NCBI GenBank assembly: GCA_026419785.1
Contig: JAODTK010002098.1
Coordinates: 186,001 to 250,000 of the forward strand
Reading direction: 5' to 3'
Source of the DNA: Sclerodactyla briareus
Lineage: Eukaryota; Echinodermata; Holothuroidea; Dendrochirotida; Sclerodactylidae
DNA: 64,000 nt
Under the pieces are notes generated by a model. That model worked only from the letters and a program-made list of their open reading frames with translations, searched no databases and was not told where the DNA came from. Each line of letters begins with the position of its first letter. The first letter of the stretch is position 1. The translations under genes and the position numbers were made by a program. Below are positions 1 through 12,313 of the stretch, one piece after another.

Positions 1-189
1 AAGACATGTTCCTCCGACGTCTACTAGACGACCAAACTAAATACTATAGGTAAGAAACACTAATTGAATTAAATTATTTTTATTGGAAAAATATGTTTCA
101 TGTCAAACATTGTCGCATTGTTTGGTGAACAATCCAGCTTCTGGCCAACGGAACTTGTGGTACGCAGTGCGGACCTTTTAGTTCTACTT

Positions 190-480
190 TGTGCCACATA
201 CGCACCACCATCCACCTTGCAACCAATTACAAAGGCATTCCATGTGTTGCGTTTCAGATTTTGTATTAGCATTTACAGAAACAGTTTAGCTATAATCAGT
301 GACTCAATTCAAAATCATAAGGACTGATTATTGACCATGTCTAACCAAAGGTGTGGGAACTATGAAATAATATAATAATGAATAGAGAAATTGCCTAAAT
401 TAATGCAAATTAGACACAACATCCACTTCCATTGACCCTTTTTTCCATTTCAAATATCGCAGGACTCAATGTATACCCAT
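190..480 (+). repeat. Dispersed repeat family C, fragment
   Basis: The stretch around 262-345 (atttgtattagcattt-like, then a block ending in attgaccatgtct) is matched at about 61,855-61,945, and similarity continues to the block ending near 480. Related copies lie at about 21.4, 26.4, 32.4 and 60 kb. It is AT-rich and has no sustained coding potential. The name 'family C' is mine. It is supported by internal repetition only, not by a library match. Confidence 0.7.
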
Positions 481-529
481 ACACACCACCGATATATACA
501 CACCCATACATGAGCAAAGTGATCGCTAA

Positions 530-558
530 GTCCTCTTCCTGACTTTGTTTCAGGCGAC
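530..558. repeat. Short hairpin motif at family C end
   Basis: Inverted repeat with outer arms GTC (530-532) and GAC (556-558) and inner arms CCTGA (538-542) and TCAGG (550-554). It is preceded by a gatcgctaag-like sequence. The same arrangement recurs near 22,298, 26,844 and 32,837, always at the distal end of family C. Confidence 0.6.
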
Positions 559-559
559 A

Positions 560-1379
560 AAAATGAATGTCTACTACACGATAAGGCAAGCCAAAGTATA
601 AATAAGGGAGTTAGTTCCTGAATACTAAATGGTTGGTCTCTGAGCATCAAAGGTTTTTCTCTACTTCAGTAGTCAGGTAACTGTATCTTGCAACAATGTA
701 GACAGTGTAATAAATTTTTGAGATAAGTCACACTCTAATTGACTGGGCCAACTTAGCCAATGATTTATTTTAACAAGGTATGGAGGGACACAAGTGACTC
801 ATCCGCTCCAAACACATCTGTTCTTTAAGCCTTAACCAAGATTGGTGAATCAAGCCGAACCAGTCTCTAGTCCAGCTATCTATCATCCATTATCCTCAAG
901 CAAGCTCCTCATTTACGTCATCTAGTCAATAATCCTACGGCTGAGCCGTTCCCTCACCCTACCCAACTATTACTGTCCTCAAGATTCTCAAAACATACCC
1001 AAATTATTCCCCTTCAATTTCTGAAACTCATCAACCCTGGACTTGAAGCATATATATAATATCCTAATAATATAGCCATCTTTTGAGGATCACAAACAGA
1101 TGGAGTTGTGCAGTGAAAGAAATACTCAGCAAATATCTAAACTGTTAGCTTAGAACTAAAGTTGACATATGATATAAACATGAATGACACAGTAGCCCAC
1201 CCTGGCCAAGAACAAGTACTGAAGTATGGTCTATTACAAGAAATTGGTTTTCGATTGTCGTTTCCAATTGCATCAAACTGATTGTGTCATGACATACTCC
1301 TCTTGAACATAATAGTTTTAAAATAAAATTCCTAATAGACATGCTTTGGTCCCACACCTTTTTATATATTCATGTAAGA
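560..1379. other. No gene or repeat recognised
   Basis: AT-rich sequence without a convincing coding frame, RNA gene or clear internal match elsewhere in the window. Short open frames exist on the minus strand but show no domain motif. Confidence 0.5.
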
Positions 1380-1790
1380 AGAAAAAGTGTCCTCGCCAAA
1401 CCCCTGGTGAATATGGACGGATCCGTTTGCAAGTAGGCCTCTTTGGCCGAAATGACCCCTAGATGACCTTTGACCTCAAATTACTGAACACCACGTATGT
1501 ACCATTGGTCACTGATAATACATGAATATCCAATTTGAACTGTAGGAGGAGCATTTTGCAGTTTTTAGCAGAATTGACACCTAGATGACCTTTGACCTAA
1601 CTTTGACCTCAACTGAACACCTCAAATGCCCCTCCACTCACTGATCACTGTGACCAAGTTTATCATGATCGACCACACACTACGGGGGAAGTAGCAATTT
1701 GAATTAATTGCAGACAAACAGACAGAATAGATAGATAGACAACCTACCCAGCCATATGGCTATTGTAGCCTGAAAATGTTCTCACCTGGT
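1380..1790 (+). repeat. Dispersed repeat family A with gata tail
   Basis: Contains two TGACCTTTGACCT blocks (1464-1476 and 1586-1598), phrases of the type 'aattcctgaacacc' and 'gaccaagttt', and ends in an atagatagatag tail followed by sequence near 'agccatatggct'. The same order of phrases recurs at about 4.3-5.3, 14.2-14.9, 18.2-18.9, 48.2-49.2 and 52.6-52.8 kb. No protein is encoded. This may be a non-autonomous transposon whose tail is a microsatellite. Confidence 0.7.
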
Positions 1791-2377
1791 TGGCTAAGGC
1801 AAAATGTCTCAATCCATTCTGCTGTTTCAGAAGGCTGATCTGCTGCCGTTTCCTTGCCCTGTGAAAAAAACAATAATGGGAAATGGATTGGAAGGTAAGG
1901 TACAAGTTCGGGCCAAGTTTGACAAATGGGTTTTCAGGAAGGTCTTGCCTGTTTTGCCATTAGTGGTTGTTTTCTTGAGGTTTTTTGTTAGTTTTAAAAC
2001 CACTCTGATCAGGAAGGTTTCCAGATTAATTACCTGAAGCAAAAGCTGTGAGGATGCATATACTGGAGGAACACACACCAAGGAGCTTGGCGAACTGTCA
2101 CTACGCAGAGATAGCATCTATTTGGTGTTTGCTTGTGATAGCGGGACAGGACAAGTATGAGCTTCCCCATCCTGCTGGATCAGTTTTTGGTAATTGAGAT
2201 AAAATTGGTCAAGATAAATTCATTTTTCACAGTTGTCCCATTCTTGATTGAAATGTATATGTAGTGTTGGCTTTGCCCTGACTTGTTCAAAAAGACATGA
2301 TCAGTTACTTATTCTGATACACTTGCATGTGAATCAGGAGGTAATTACATGCAAACAGTAAAATGTCTATTCCTTAT
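1791..2377. other. No gene recognised
   Basis: Two overlapping short open frames on opposite strands (about 1804-2037 and 1827-2117) have no domain, no splice context and no repeat support, so no gene is called. Confidence 0.45.
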
Positions 2378-2470
2378 AGTGATAAAGTACCTTGTTCAAG
2401 AACACAAGCCACAAACCAGTAATCTCTGGATTATAAGCTCAATGCCCTAACCAAATAGACCACCATTATC
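2378..2470 (-). repeat. Degenerate tRNA-derived SINE
   Basis: Read on the minus strand from about 2470, the sequence resembles a tRNA head: a 'ggtggtctatttggttaggg' A-box-like segment, an anticodon-arm-like 'cttataatccag', and a weak B-box-like 'ctggtttgtggct'. This is followed by 'cttgaacaaggtactttatc', a phrase typical of the tRNA-related region and body of animal tRNA SINEs. The B box departs from GGTTCGANTCC, so this is an old, probably inactive copy rather than a functional tRNA gene. Confidence 0.6.
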
Positions 2471-3491
2471 CACAAAGTATACATGGGGCAAAGCCATGTT
2501 TTATATTGACTGGACTTTTTCAGTTTGTATCTTCAAGAAATTTGGGAAGACAGAGGGTTCATGTTAGGTGGGGCCACAATTGGGATTTATAGTCATATTC
2601 CGTACGCACATTGGATAACTGTGGTAGATAATGCGCTTCATCAAGTTCATATTCTATTCTATACGTAATTATTTGTTCTTTACCTTTGTGAAGCGCTCCA
2701 AGCTTCCCTGGGAGAAGCTCTATATACTATACACTAGATACGCTCTAAGTATATATAATTGCAGTTATGATTCTAGATGGTTAAGTAGCTTCTGACATTA
2801 ATAATATGTTGAGCTCAGGTCATGTCCATACCCTGAAAATCCTCTCTTCTTGTACCAAAACCACATGGTACAGATGATAGACAACATGATGACAGGAGGC
2901 CAGAGTTTAAACGGATCCTGTGAGTGAGTACAACTTGTTCACAATCAAAAAAGCTCTGATGTCTAACACTGTCAACACTTGGAAATATGAACTATATTTT
3001 CAAGCGAATGGTAAACATTTTCCCTTCACTTTGCTGTACTTATTCAATCAATATGTTCTTTTTCATAGATCCATTGACAAATGGGATTACTGAGAAGATC
3101 AGTCCCCCATTTTGTATCATTGATGAATGAATGGACTTGGGCATCGGAAAAAAAATTATTGTGGGTTATGTGCAGACACACAAAGGTCTCTCTGATTTCC
3201 CCAGTTATTTAGTACGAGTGGGTTCTTTAAACGGGGCCAGTATTGCCTTTTTAATTCCTATTATGTACAGTATCAATATTAGGACCATACATCATTTTTC
3301 TGAAACTATTCGGGTGACAAGCTAAAGTACAAAAATATAAATTTCTCTCCAAATGGTTTTCGCCAAGTGAAAAAACGGCTCTGCCAAAGAAGCATTGCCT
3401 TGTGCCGTGTGCGCAATGAGAGATTTGCAGCTGACAATGAGGTGCAGTATACAGGTCTGTGCCTCAGTTAGTTACTAGGAAATAAATTTGG

Positions 3492-3526
<35 letters not shown>

Positions 3527-4319
3527 CTGGAATTGCTCCTTGCTCATGCACAAATACTGTTGAGTCTGTCGAGTCTAGTTCCCGGAAGGGGTGGTGGTTG
3601 GCCCAAAAGTGCAATATGTCACAAATTTTGCTGCCTTTTCCCACTTCTCTTCAAGGACATATACCCAAACCCAATTGCTATCACCAGTCCTCATTCTTCT
3701 TCCCAAGTTCTTGCCTACACTTGCATGGATCACATTTTGTCCTTTTGCAGGATAGCTGATTTTTCTCATTATGGATGTTCATTACGGCAGATTCATTACA
3801 CGTACATGGAAACAGCAACAGGCATCGCTCACGACCATATAGCATATTCAATACGGACACCTGGAAACGGGCTTTTACATTGAATTGACACCTTATGAAA
3901 TTAGAGTCATTTTTTACCCTCCCCCTAAACACAATAGAGATCATCTACTCATTGTAAGTGCTGGTTGGGCTGATAATGCCTGTATCGGTTTTCAACAATA
4001 ACCGATAAACTTTTAAGATACCAATCATTTTTTTATTTAGTAAATAAACATGATCTGTAAATGCACTGACGACCCATCACACAATTGCCCCAACAAACTC
4101 ATTTATGACTATAGAGTTGGGTGTTATACAATTCGGTCTATTCTCAAGTTTTCCAGGACAAAAGTAATAATTTCATTTCATTAGGAAATAATTGCTGTCT
4201 GTTTTCAATACTATGACAGATGCTGTCGAAAATATAGGACCAATGACTAATTTGCAAGGACTGTGCTCAATGATTCACTGATTCATGTCTTGTATAGAAA
4301 TTTGCATTTAAAATATAAG
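2471..4319. other. No gene recognised; contains a 41-A run
   Basis: Mostly unique-looking AT-rich sequence. A pure A tract runs from 3492 to 3532, with an open frame through it (about 3488-3883) that begins as poly-lysine and has no domain. The tract could be a retroposed poly-A tail, but I could not identify a retroposed body upstream. Confidence 0.45.
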
Positions 4320-5340
4320 AAACTAGGAACCAATGGTTCAGTAGCTCAAACTGGACAAATTTCAATATGTAGTGAACTGGTATGATGTGTTATTAGAGTT
4401 GGGCATTGATTTCAGTTATACTGACCTTTGATGACACTGAGCGAGCATCATGAATATACAACTTCATTTGTGAAAGGAGATACATAGTTTTTTCACACAA
4501 TGGCCCATTAGGCTCCCTCAATGACCTTTGACCTTGACCTTCGGATGATCAAATGTCAACCAGAAGTCACTTAATATTATGTCCAATTCTGATCAATGTC
4601 CATCAAGCATGAGCATTTAAGGGCCAAAAACATACAAATTGCATATTATTCTACAATATTTGAATAAAATTGCCTAAAAACCCCCTTTCAATGACCTTCC
4701 ACCTACAATTCCTGTGAGACCCATAAGTACTACTAGTCAATGATTATACTGTTCACATATCATGGCAATCTGAATTAATCTGCAAAAGTAGCATTTTGCA
4801 GTTTTCCACATCATGGCAAACTGTGCCCCTTCAAAATGCCATTTGAATTTGACCTTTAGGTGGTCAATGATGACCCTTTGTTCAATAAACATTGTGACTA
4901 AGTGTGTTCAAGATCCATCAAAGCATGAGTATTTGAGGACCAAAAACATGCAATCTGCATATTATTTTACAATTTGAACATATTGCCTACTACCCCCTTT
5001 ACTGACCTTTCACCACCAATTCCTGAACATGCATAGGTACCACTATGGCAATCCGACGAATCTGCAGCTAGTCGCGTTTTGCCCAAGTAGGACCTTTCAT
5101 CATTATGAAAGAACATCAGCACTGTACACCAAGATGTAGGAGGAGAAGCAGTTAGCATGATTCCACATGATGGGGCCTCAAATTCCTGAACACCCTAGAT
5201 GGCCCATGACTTGATTATCATTCTGACAAAGTTTCATCAGAAGTAGCAATGGATGGATGGGTGGATGGATGGATGGATAGATAGACAGACAAGCATGATC
5301 ACAATAGCTGTATCGCTGGGGTGAGCTAAAAATTAGCAAT
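4320..5340 (+). repeat. Dispersed repeat family A, long copy
   Basis: Starts with a 'gaaccaatggttcagtagctcaaa' phrase that is matched at about 48,240, and the two copies stay alignable for about 0.9 kb. It carries a TGACCTTTGACCT block (4522-4534), repeated 'gcatgagcatttaagggcc' phrases, and an atggatgg/gatagaca tail at 5248-5290 followed by the 'caatagct...gagctaaaaa' terminus seen in other copies. It has no coding potential. Confidence 0.75.
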
Positions 5341-6185
5341 TTTGCATAATTATGCAGATCAGACACATTGAAAGGACCTCCAGGTGAACCCAAATCTTGT
5401 TGAAAAGTTTTGGACTGAAGGTAGAACACACCCATCCAAGTTTATAATCAAGAAAGCCAAAAGGCTGAGTGGATGCTTTACAAATGGGATTAAGGGATGA
5501 TGAAAACCAAAACTCGGCCTGATAGGACCAAGAGTCCGGGCCGTTTCCACAAGGTTTCAGACTGTGGCCATGCTACCTCAGATGACCTTTGACCTGACCA
5601 CAAAACAATAGGAAGTATTGACTCATCATGGGGAACCCACATACCAAGTCTGGCTCAATTAGCCATCCAGATGAGGTCAAGTTCTTGTGTCCAAATAAGC
5701 TAAAATTGGCCGAATTTTCAACAATCTCCCCATGCCAGCTGTTTACCTCAAATTGGAACCCTGCTTCACACCAAAACCATACTGTACTCCCCCAATGAGG
5801 AAGTAGTATGCAAACACTGCAAGAAAACCTGATCAATTACACCATAACCAAGTTAATATGATATTACAACTTAATTTTCCAATTGCAAAGTTTTGGGCAA
5901 TTCACTTAATTGACTTGATGTTAATACAACCTGAGATACCACTTTGTCACGATAACACGAACCAGGTATCATGATAATCCAACAAAATATGGAACTTCTG
6001 CATAAACTGAGAATTTGCCCCTTTAATGACCTTGACCTGAGATCCTGTAGATCATGAATGACGGCTAGTTCAACAATAACACTTAATTACATAGGAAGAT
6101 TATTCCAACTTGATCGTACAAACATATTCGCAATTCATTTGACAATTCTCCACATAGCTTACACAAAACAGAAACTGGGATGGGG
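5341..6185. repeat. Mosaic of repeat fragments
   Basis: Pieces of family C-like sequence (about 5340-5440), a scrap matching the LINE-derived 'agaaagccaaaaggct' flank of the composite module (about 5451-5470), satellite-like phrases (5583-5660, with a TGACCTTTGACCT at 5583-5595) and family A-like sequence (5990-6170). No gene seen. Confidence 0.55.
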
Positions 6186-6189
6186 AATC

Positions 6190-6295
6190 TGTGAACTATG
6201 ATACTTACCCAAATGGGACCCTGAACCGCAACAGTGCCTATGAATACCGGCAGTACATAAATATGGGTTGGCAACCCCATAGTCCTCTCGTTTTT
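6190..6295. repeat. Left inverted repeat of the DIRS-like element
   Basis: Matches the reverse complement of about 14,095-14,190 over roughly 100 bp, with substitutions and small indels. It shares the inner 'gttggcaaccc' core with the ends of the second GC-rich element at about 26.3 and 32.3 kb. Confidence 0.6.
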
Positions 6296-7076
6296 CCTTG
6301 CGACGAGCCGTTGCCTTCGCCGCCTCGCTGCCGATATAGCGTTGATCGTTCCGCGACGGGTCGAAACCACGGCTTTGCACCGCCCAACATAGCCAACATA
6401 GCTGCGCGACGGGAAAAAGGAGGCGCCGGAAGTGCGCAGTATTCGATGCAGGGTCGGCGGTCTGTAGGCCTGGCCTCCTTCAGGGATTTGAGCTTAGTGG
6501 CCTCCGCTTGAACGACCTCCTCATACTTCCCCGAGAACAGGTCCTGGCCAAGAAGGGGTGGATCACGAACGACTCCTCATCGCTGGGACAGCCCGAAACC
6601 GAGTTAGAACCAGGTTCCGGCGGCAACTTTGTGGCCTTTACCGACGTCCTGGCTAGTTGGTTGTAGATGAGGTGAGACAAGGCCCAATAGGGCCACCATG
6701 TTGCAAGTATCCCACCGAGACACTCCAGCGGCATCAGAAGCTCAGCAAACAGGAACCCCGAGGAGGCATACCGCCAGGCCTGAGCGGGTGGCGACTCGAT
6801 GTTCCTTGGGTCAGGTCTCCAACTTCGCAGCTGCCTGATCACGATAGTGTCTTGGTTTGAAGGTTTGATCTGATGCGCCACTAGCCTCCGCCTTGGCCCT
6901 GATCCGGAACCCCGGAAAGCAAAACAGCTCCCGAAAGGTCAGTATCCGAATGGAACGCGTGGCCTCATTGGGGTGGCCGCGGTTCCATAAGGCCCATGCG
7001 ACGGCCTTCCTCGACCGGAGAAGGGCCTTCCCATCAACTGGGCATCGATTTGTCCGTTGCTCTGCCTGGGCTTATC

Positions 7077-8097
7077 AGGGAGAGACGGCGGCCCCGTTGT
7101 TGTGGCTGATCCGGGGAGGGGGGGGGGGACGCGGCTCGACCCCAAACTTGGCGAAGGTTTCTACGGCCTGCTCTCAAATGCATCCGGGGTAATATCTGGA
7201 CCCAAGAGAGTGTCCTCTTCCTGGCTGGCTCGGACCGCAGTCATCCTCCCTAATCGTTGGCGGAGGGGAAATGTGGTGAGAAAAGCGCCGGGGGCACTCG
7301 CCAGGGCTAGCGGTCAGCTGCCCCCCAGGTGCTGGGTGGCCGTCAAAATGAGCCATGAAAAGCGAAACTGATAAAAGAGGTCATGCCCGGGACCTGTGCC
7401 GGCAGTCTGGGCGGAAGTCCTGATTCGCTTTCCCCGACGTGGAGAGACGACGGCTACTGGGAGGAAGGGGATGAGGTTCCGCTTCCGTCGGCGCTTCCCG
7501 TGACCGCCGGCGGGGAAGTGGGACGCCGCGGTTCCTCCCGTGAGCTCTGTTCAGCATGGGCCCTGTGCCTGCGGTTCGCGCACTGAACTCCACTGGGGAT
7601 GATGCGCTATGCTGCACCTGGAGGCCAGCCGCCATGTTGTCCTGTGGCCAGGCCGCATCCTCCTCCCGGCCCGGCAGCTCGGCTCCGGGTGCGGCGGTGC
7701 CAGGCTCCGGGCAGACCGGTGGCTTGCCCGGCCCCGTTCCCGCCGCCGCCGGCTCCGGGACCCCGGCTCTCGGCGCCGGGCTCCTCGGTACCGGTTACCT
7801 GCTGCTCCTCGGCTATTCAGGAGCGATGGGACGGACGTTTGCTGTGGCTGCCTTCCAGGGGTGGGGGGGGGACGGCAGTTCGAACCCCAAACTAGGCAAG
7901 GGGTCCTACGGCCCGCCTCAAATGACTCTGGGGTACTGTCTGTTACCCAAGAGAGGCACATCTTCCTCAGCGGAACTCGGACCGCAGATCATCATCCCCA
8001 ACGGGGCAGAGGCGGAAAGGCAGCGCCACAGGGACTCTGGCGCTGCCCCCAGTTGCCTGGGTGGCTGCAAACTGAGCATGAAAAGCCGAAACTGATC
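7077..8097 (-). repeat. Internal duplication of a GC-rich block
   Basis: Two blocks, about 7077-7374 and 7823-8097, align along their length. Shared phrases are 'gaccccaaact', 'tacggcc', 'cccaagagag', 'ctcggaccgcag', 'ctgggtggc' and 'catgaaaag.cgaaactgat'. On the minus strand both would encode a related stretch immediately downstream of RNase H. No known domain was recognised. Intervening sequence at 7.4-7.8 kb is proline/arginine-coding low complexity. Confidence 0.6.
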
Positions 8098-8109
8098 CGG
8101 CTCCTCTCT

Positions 8110-9035
8110 CCGTTAGCCCATCTCCGTCTCGCTCCAGTGGCTGATGTGTTGCCCCGCCTTGGCTGGGGGGCAAGGTCCGGAAGTGATCTGATCGTTCCAG
8201 GTTTCCCCCCAGCCCGACAGCGAGGAGTCCGTGGTTATCGTAGCCTCTGGCCATCCATCTGCGAAGGGACGACCCGTCGTCGCAGGACAGGGGGACCTAT
8301 CCACCATGAAAGGAATGATCTGACAATCCTCTTGAAGATGTATGGGAGTCACGGCATTGTCCAAGTTGGGCCAGAACGGTCCAGGAGGAACCAGTGAAGG
8401 GGGAGCATGGTAAGTGGGAGAGGTACCAGAACGTCCCACCATGACTGGCCGCAAGCTGAGGAAACCTGTTACAGAGGCTGCTGTGGGGAATGGTTGTGTA
8501 AGATCAAAGTGGCCGCTGCGGCGACATCGGCCGCCCCGGTGGGGGAGGACACGACCATGGCGGAAATCCATAGTAGGTGATTTCGACTGGCTGTAAGGAG
8601 ATTTCTGATGATAACGATCTACCCGAGGCTGCCAACAGCCGCAGGGTATAGGCCGGTATGCAACCCCGGGTGGGGCGAACAATCCCAGTCGTCCAAGTAC
8701 GTCAAAAGCGTGACCCCGCACATGCGCAGGTGTGCCAGGATCGGCCTAGTGACCCTGGTAAACACCTGCGGGGCCGTGGAGAGGCTAAGGTAGGACAATT
8801 GGAAACTGAAAATCTGTCCTGCAGTAGCGGAAGGCTAGAAACTTCCGTGGCCGCGGTTGGATAGGGCCCATGGCGGTAGGCGTCCCAAACGTCGATGGAA
8901 TCACCCAGCCCATTGGCGCAGGAGAGGGTTTCCATTCGGAAACGCTGGGTTTGGTCGAAGCGGCGGTTGAGCGGCCGAAGGTTGGGAGGGCCCAAAGTGT
9001 TGTTCTTCTTTGAACCATACGGACGGTGGGAGGGT
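8110..9035 (-). pseudogene. DIRS/Ngaro-type reverse transcriptase-RNase H, frameshifted
   Basis: Minus-strand translation shows, in order: a 'LRPLNRRF' segment with 'QRFRMETL' (about 8925-8985), the catalytic A-box-like 'DVWDAYRH' (about 8860-8900), 'RKFLAFRYCRTDFQF' (about 8800-8850, in another frame), 'LSTAPQVFTRV' (8740-8790), the metal-binding 'LTYLDDW' (8685-8705), and an RNase H motif 'TTDSSLSGWGETW' (about 8195-8240). This order and wording are characteristic of the RT-RNase H of DIRS-like tyrosine-recombinase retrotransposons, which copy element RNA to DNA. Motifs fall in different frames, so the copy is broken by indels, some of which may be sequencing errors. A gag-like region would lie at higher coordinates and a recombinase at lower ones; neither was identified. 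Confidence 0.7.
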
Positions 9036-9124
9036 TACCGTGGACCTTGCTCCCCGAAGGGATTACCGAAGGGATTACCACACTTCTTACCATGGGGTTT
9101 GTGGCTCGCAGGCCCAATTACCAT

Positions 9125-9944
9125 GGACCACGATGAAGCCGAGCTCAATCCCCCCCAGCTCCTTGGGGTTCCCGCTCCTTCCTTGGAACTCTGGGCCATC
9201 TTCGCCTGGGGTCTCTCCGCTTTCGCCTCAGCCAGTCGACGATGAGGGTGAGCTAGCCTGCTCCCAGGTCTGGCACAAGGAACAGCAATTGCCTAAAACC
9301 TCCACGAAAATTTCCGGAAAAGCCGCCCACAAATACATGCCCCGCGTTACGTGCTAAACCACCCGCACCCCCGGTGCCCGTTTCCTATTCTTTTTTTTTT
9401 TTGTTCCTCCTTTTTTAAAGCTCGCCTGGCCCAACTCCACGGACCACGATAAGCCGAGCTCAATCCCCCCCAGCTCCTTGGGGTTCCCGCTCCTTCCTTG
9501 GAACTCTGGGCCATCTTCGCCTGGGGTCTCTCCGCTTTCGCCTCAGCCAGTCGACGATGAGGGTGAAGCTAGCCTGCTCCCAGGTCTGGCACAAGGAACA
9601 GCAATTGACGGCCGTGCACGGGCGGCAAGGTGGACAATCCTGGTGGAGGTCCCACGACGACCATGGAAAATGTGAAACAATCATGTACAGAAACACCTTC
9701 ACAAACAATTACACAGGGGATAGATTGTCAAAATTCCGAAGCTATCCCGATCTCAAAATTTCCTCCACCTCCCGTTGTCTGTCGCCTAAGTCAAGACCTA
9801 AAGATTTTGCCTAGAACCTCCACGAAAATTTCCGGAAAAAGGCCCCGCCCACAAATTACATGCCCCGAATTACACGCTACACCACCGAAAACAGTGCCCG
9901 TTTTCCCTTTCTTTCCTTTCTTTTGGGTTCCTCCTTTTTTAAAG
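9125..9944 (-). repeat. Direct duplication within the DIRS-like element
   Basis: 9125-9289 is nearly identical to 9441-9606, and 9291-9420 matches about 9808-9944 (shared 'acctccacgaaaatttccgg' and 'cctccttttttaaa'). The second copy therefore has about 200 bp of extra sequence (9607-9807). The minus strand upstream of the RT encodes an arginine-rich stretch here (a WLRRKRRDPRRRWP-like run), which could be part of a gag-like protein, but that is only inferred. Confidence 0.65.
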
Positions 9945-10069
9945 GAGAGAAAGATCAAGGTGAACACAAAGTGGTAGCGAAACACGGCAGCCTAACGTAC
10001 CCAAACGGGGCTAGGCCCACTGTACAAGGCAATCGTGGCGAAAGGCCACGTTACCCATAGGTAGGAGCC

Positions 10070-10240
10070 TAAGCTCTTTGAAGCAGTTGCGCGAAAGGCG
10101 ACGACAACGAGACAAATGTCCTAAACAGAAGCCAAGGCTTCTTAGGATCATTGACTGTTTCTGTCAACCCATAGCAGACACAAGACAATGGGAGATAGTA
10201 CAGCTCATTATGGGCAACATAATGTCCTGGACAATTCCTA
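10070..10240 (+). repeat. Composite-module left end, degenerate copy
   Basis: Contains 'agaagccaaggcttcttagg', 'ctgtttctgtcaacccatagcagacac', 'caatgggagatag' and 'cagctcattatgggcaacataatg', then runs into satellite. The same order is present at about 28.5, 34.56, 40.98 and 43.44 kb. The first phrase is LINE-derived. Confidence 0.6.
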
Positions 10241-12252
10241 TCTTTACCACCCAACAACAGGGTTCCTGTGCCGTGGTAAGAAAGTACACACTAAATTTCA
10301 AGTTTACCAGGCTTTGAACCTGGTAAACCTTAGATGACCTCCGACCTGACCCCAAAACAATACAGTTCATTAAATCATCATGGGGAATACAAAAACCAAG
10401 TATGAGCCTCATTCACCCCGCCCTTCACCAAAAAACCAATAGGGTTCTTGTACTCCCCATAGAAAGACATACACCTAATTTCAACCGATCAGACCAACCA
10501 TTCTGGACTGATCGTGTTTAAAAGGTTTTCAGACTTTGACCTCGGTGAAATCAGATGACCTCTGACTGCCCCAAAACAATAGGTTCATGTACTCATCATG
10601 GGGAACAAACATACCAAGTATGCTTCATCCATCGGGTGTAGGATCGAGTTATCGTGTTTAAAAGCCAAATGGCCAAAATATCAAAATTTGAGATTTTCGA
10701 CCAAATTCACCCGACCTGAACCAAAAAACAATAGGGTTCTGTACCTCCCATAAGAAAGTTCTACACCTAATTTTCAACTTGATCAGACCAACCATTCTGA
10801 CTTATCGTGTTTAAAAGGTTTTCAGACTTTTGACCCTTGGTGACATCAATTGTACCTACCTCGGACCTTACCCCCCCAAAACAATATGGTTCATGTACTC
10901 AATCATGGTGAACACACATACCAATATAGCTATTCATCTCATCCGGGTGGGATCTAGTTATAATCGTGGTTACAAGCCAAAATTGGCCAAAATTCATTTT
11001 CGATTTTCAACCAAACTTCACACCCGACCTAACCAACACAATAGGGTTCTGGTACCTCCCTAAGAAGTTATACCCCTATTTTCAACTTGATCAGACCAAA
11101 ACCATTCCTCTGGACTTATCGTGTTTTACAGGGTTTTTTCCATGAGTTGACCTCGGGTGACCGCCTCAATGACCTCTGACCTGACCCAAAACAATAGCGG
11201 GTTTCATGTTACTCAATCTGGGGAACACACATACAATTATGAGCTTCAATCCATCTGGGTGGGTCGAGTTATCCGTGTTTACAAGCCAAAAATGGCCAAA
11301 ATATCACATTTTGACAAATTTCCCATTTTCGACCAATTCATCAGTCCGACCTGAACCAAAAATATAGGGTTTCTGTACTCCCCAGGGGGTGGAAGGAAAG
11401 GCTAGGATAACACTAATTTCAACTTGCTCAGACCAACCATGTCTGGACCTTAGTGTGTTTACAAGGTTTTCCCACTTTGCCTCTGGTTACCTCAGATGCC
11501 CTCTACCCTGACCCAAAACAATTAGATTCATGTCCTCATCAGGGGGACTACACATACCAAGTATGAGCTTTCATCTCCGTCGGGGTCGATTTAATCGTGT
11601 TTACACCAAAATTGGCCAAACATCGACTTTTCACAAATTTTTAGTTTCGAATGACCAAAATTTCACCCCCAACCCTATACCAAAACAATAGGGTTCCTGT
11701 ACTCCCCATAGAAAGCTTATACCACCCTAATTTCAAACTTGATCATACGGGGTGGCAACCATTCTGGCTTATCATGTTTACAAGTTTTTCAATACTTTGA
11801 CCTCTGGTGACTCAGATGACCTATGACATGACCCAAAACAATGGATTCATGTACTCCTAATGGGAATACACATATGCCAAGGATGAGCTTAATCCATCCA
11901 GGCGGGGTCGAGTTATCGTGTTTACAAACCAAATTGGCCCAAAACAATGACTTTTACAAATTTTTCTATTTTCGACCAAAATTCACCACCAACCGATACC
12001 AAAACAATAGGGTTCCTGTACTCCAGAAAGAAAGCTGAATACCTAATTTCAACCTGATCAGGACCAACCATTATGGACTATCAGGTTTACAAGGTTTCAG
12101 GACTTTGCCCTATGAGTGACCTCAGATGACTCGACATGACACCAAAACAATAGGGTTCATGTACTCATCATGGGCGAACACACACATACCAAGTATGAGC
12201 TTAATCCACGGGTGGGTTCGAGTTATCGTGTTTACAAGCCAAAAGTGGCCCA

Positions 12253-12313
<61 letters not shown>

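Noticed and set aside
3488..3883. 131-codon plus-strand open frame
   Set aside because: It begins inside a 41-A tract that reads as poly-lysine, has no recognised domain and no splice or promoter context.
7609..8397. 262-codon plus-strand open frame, the longest in the window
   Set aside because: It lies antisense to the DIRS-like RT/RNase H region in very GC-rich DNA, where stops are rare by composition. The minus strand holds the recognisable motifs.
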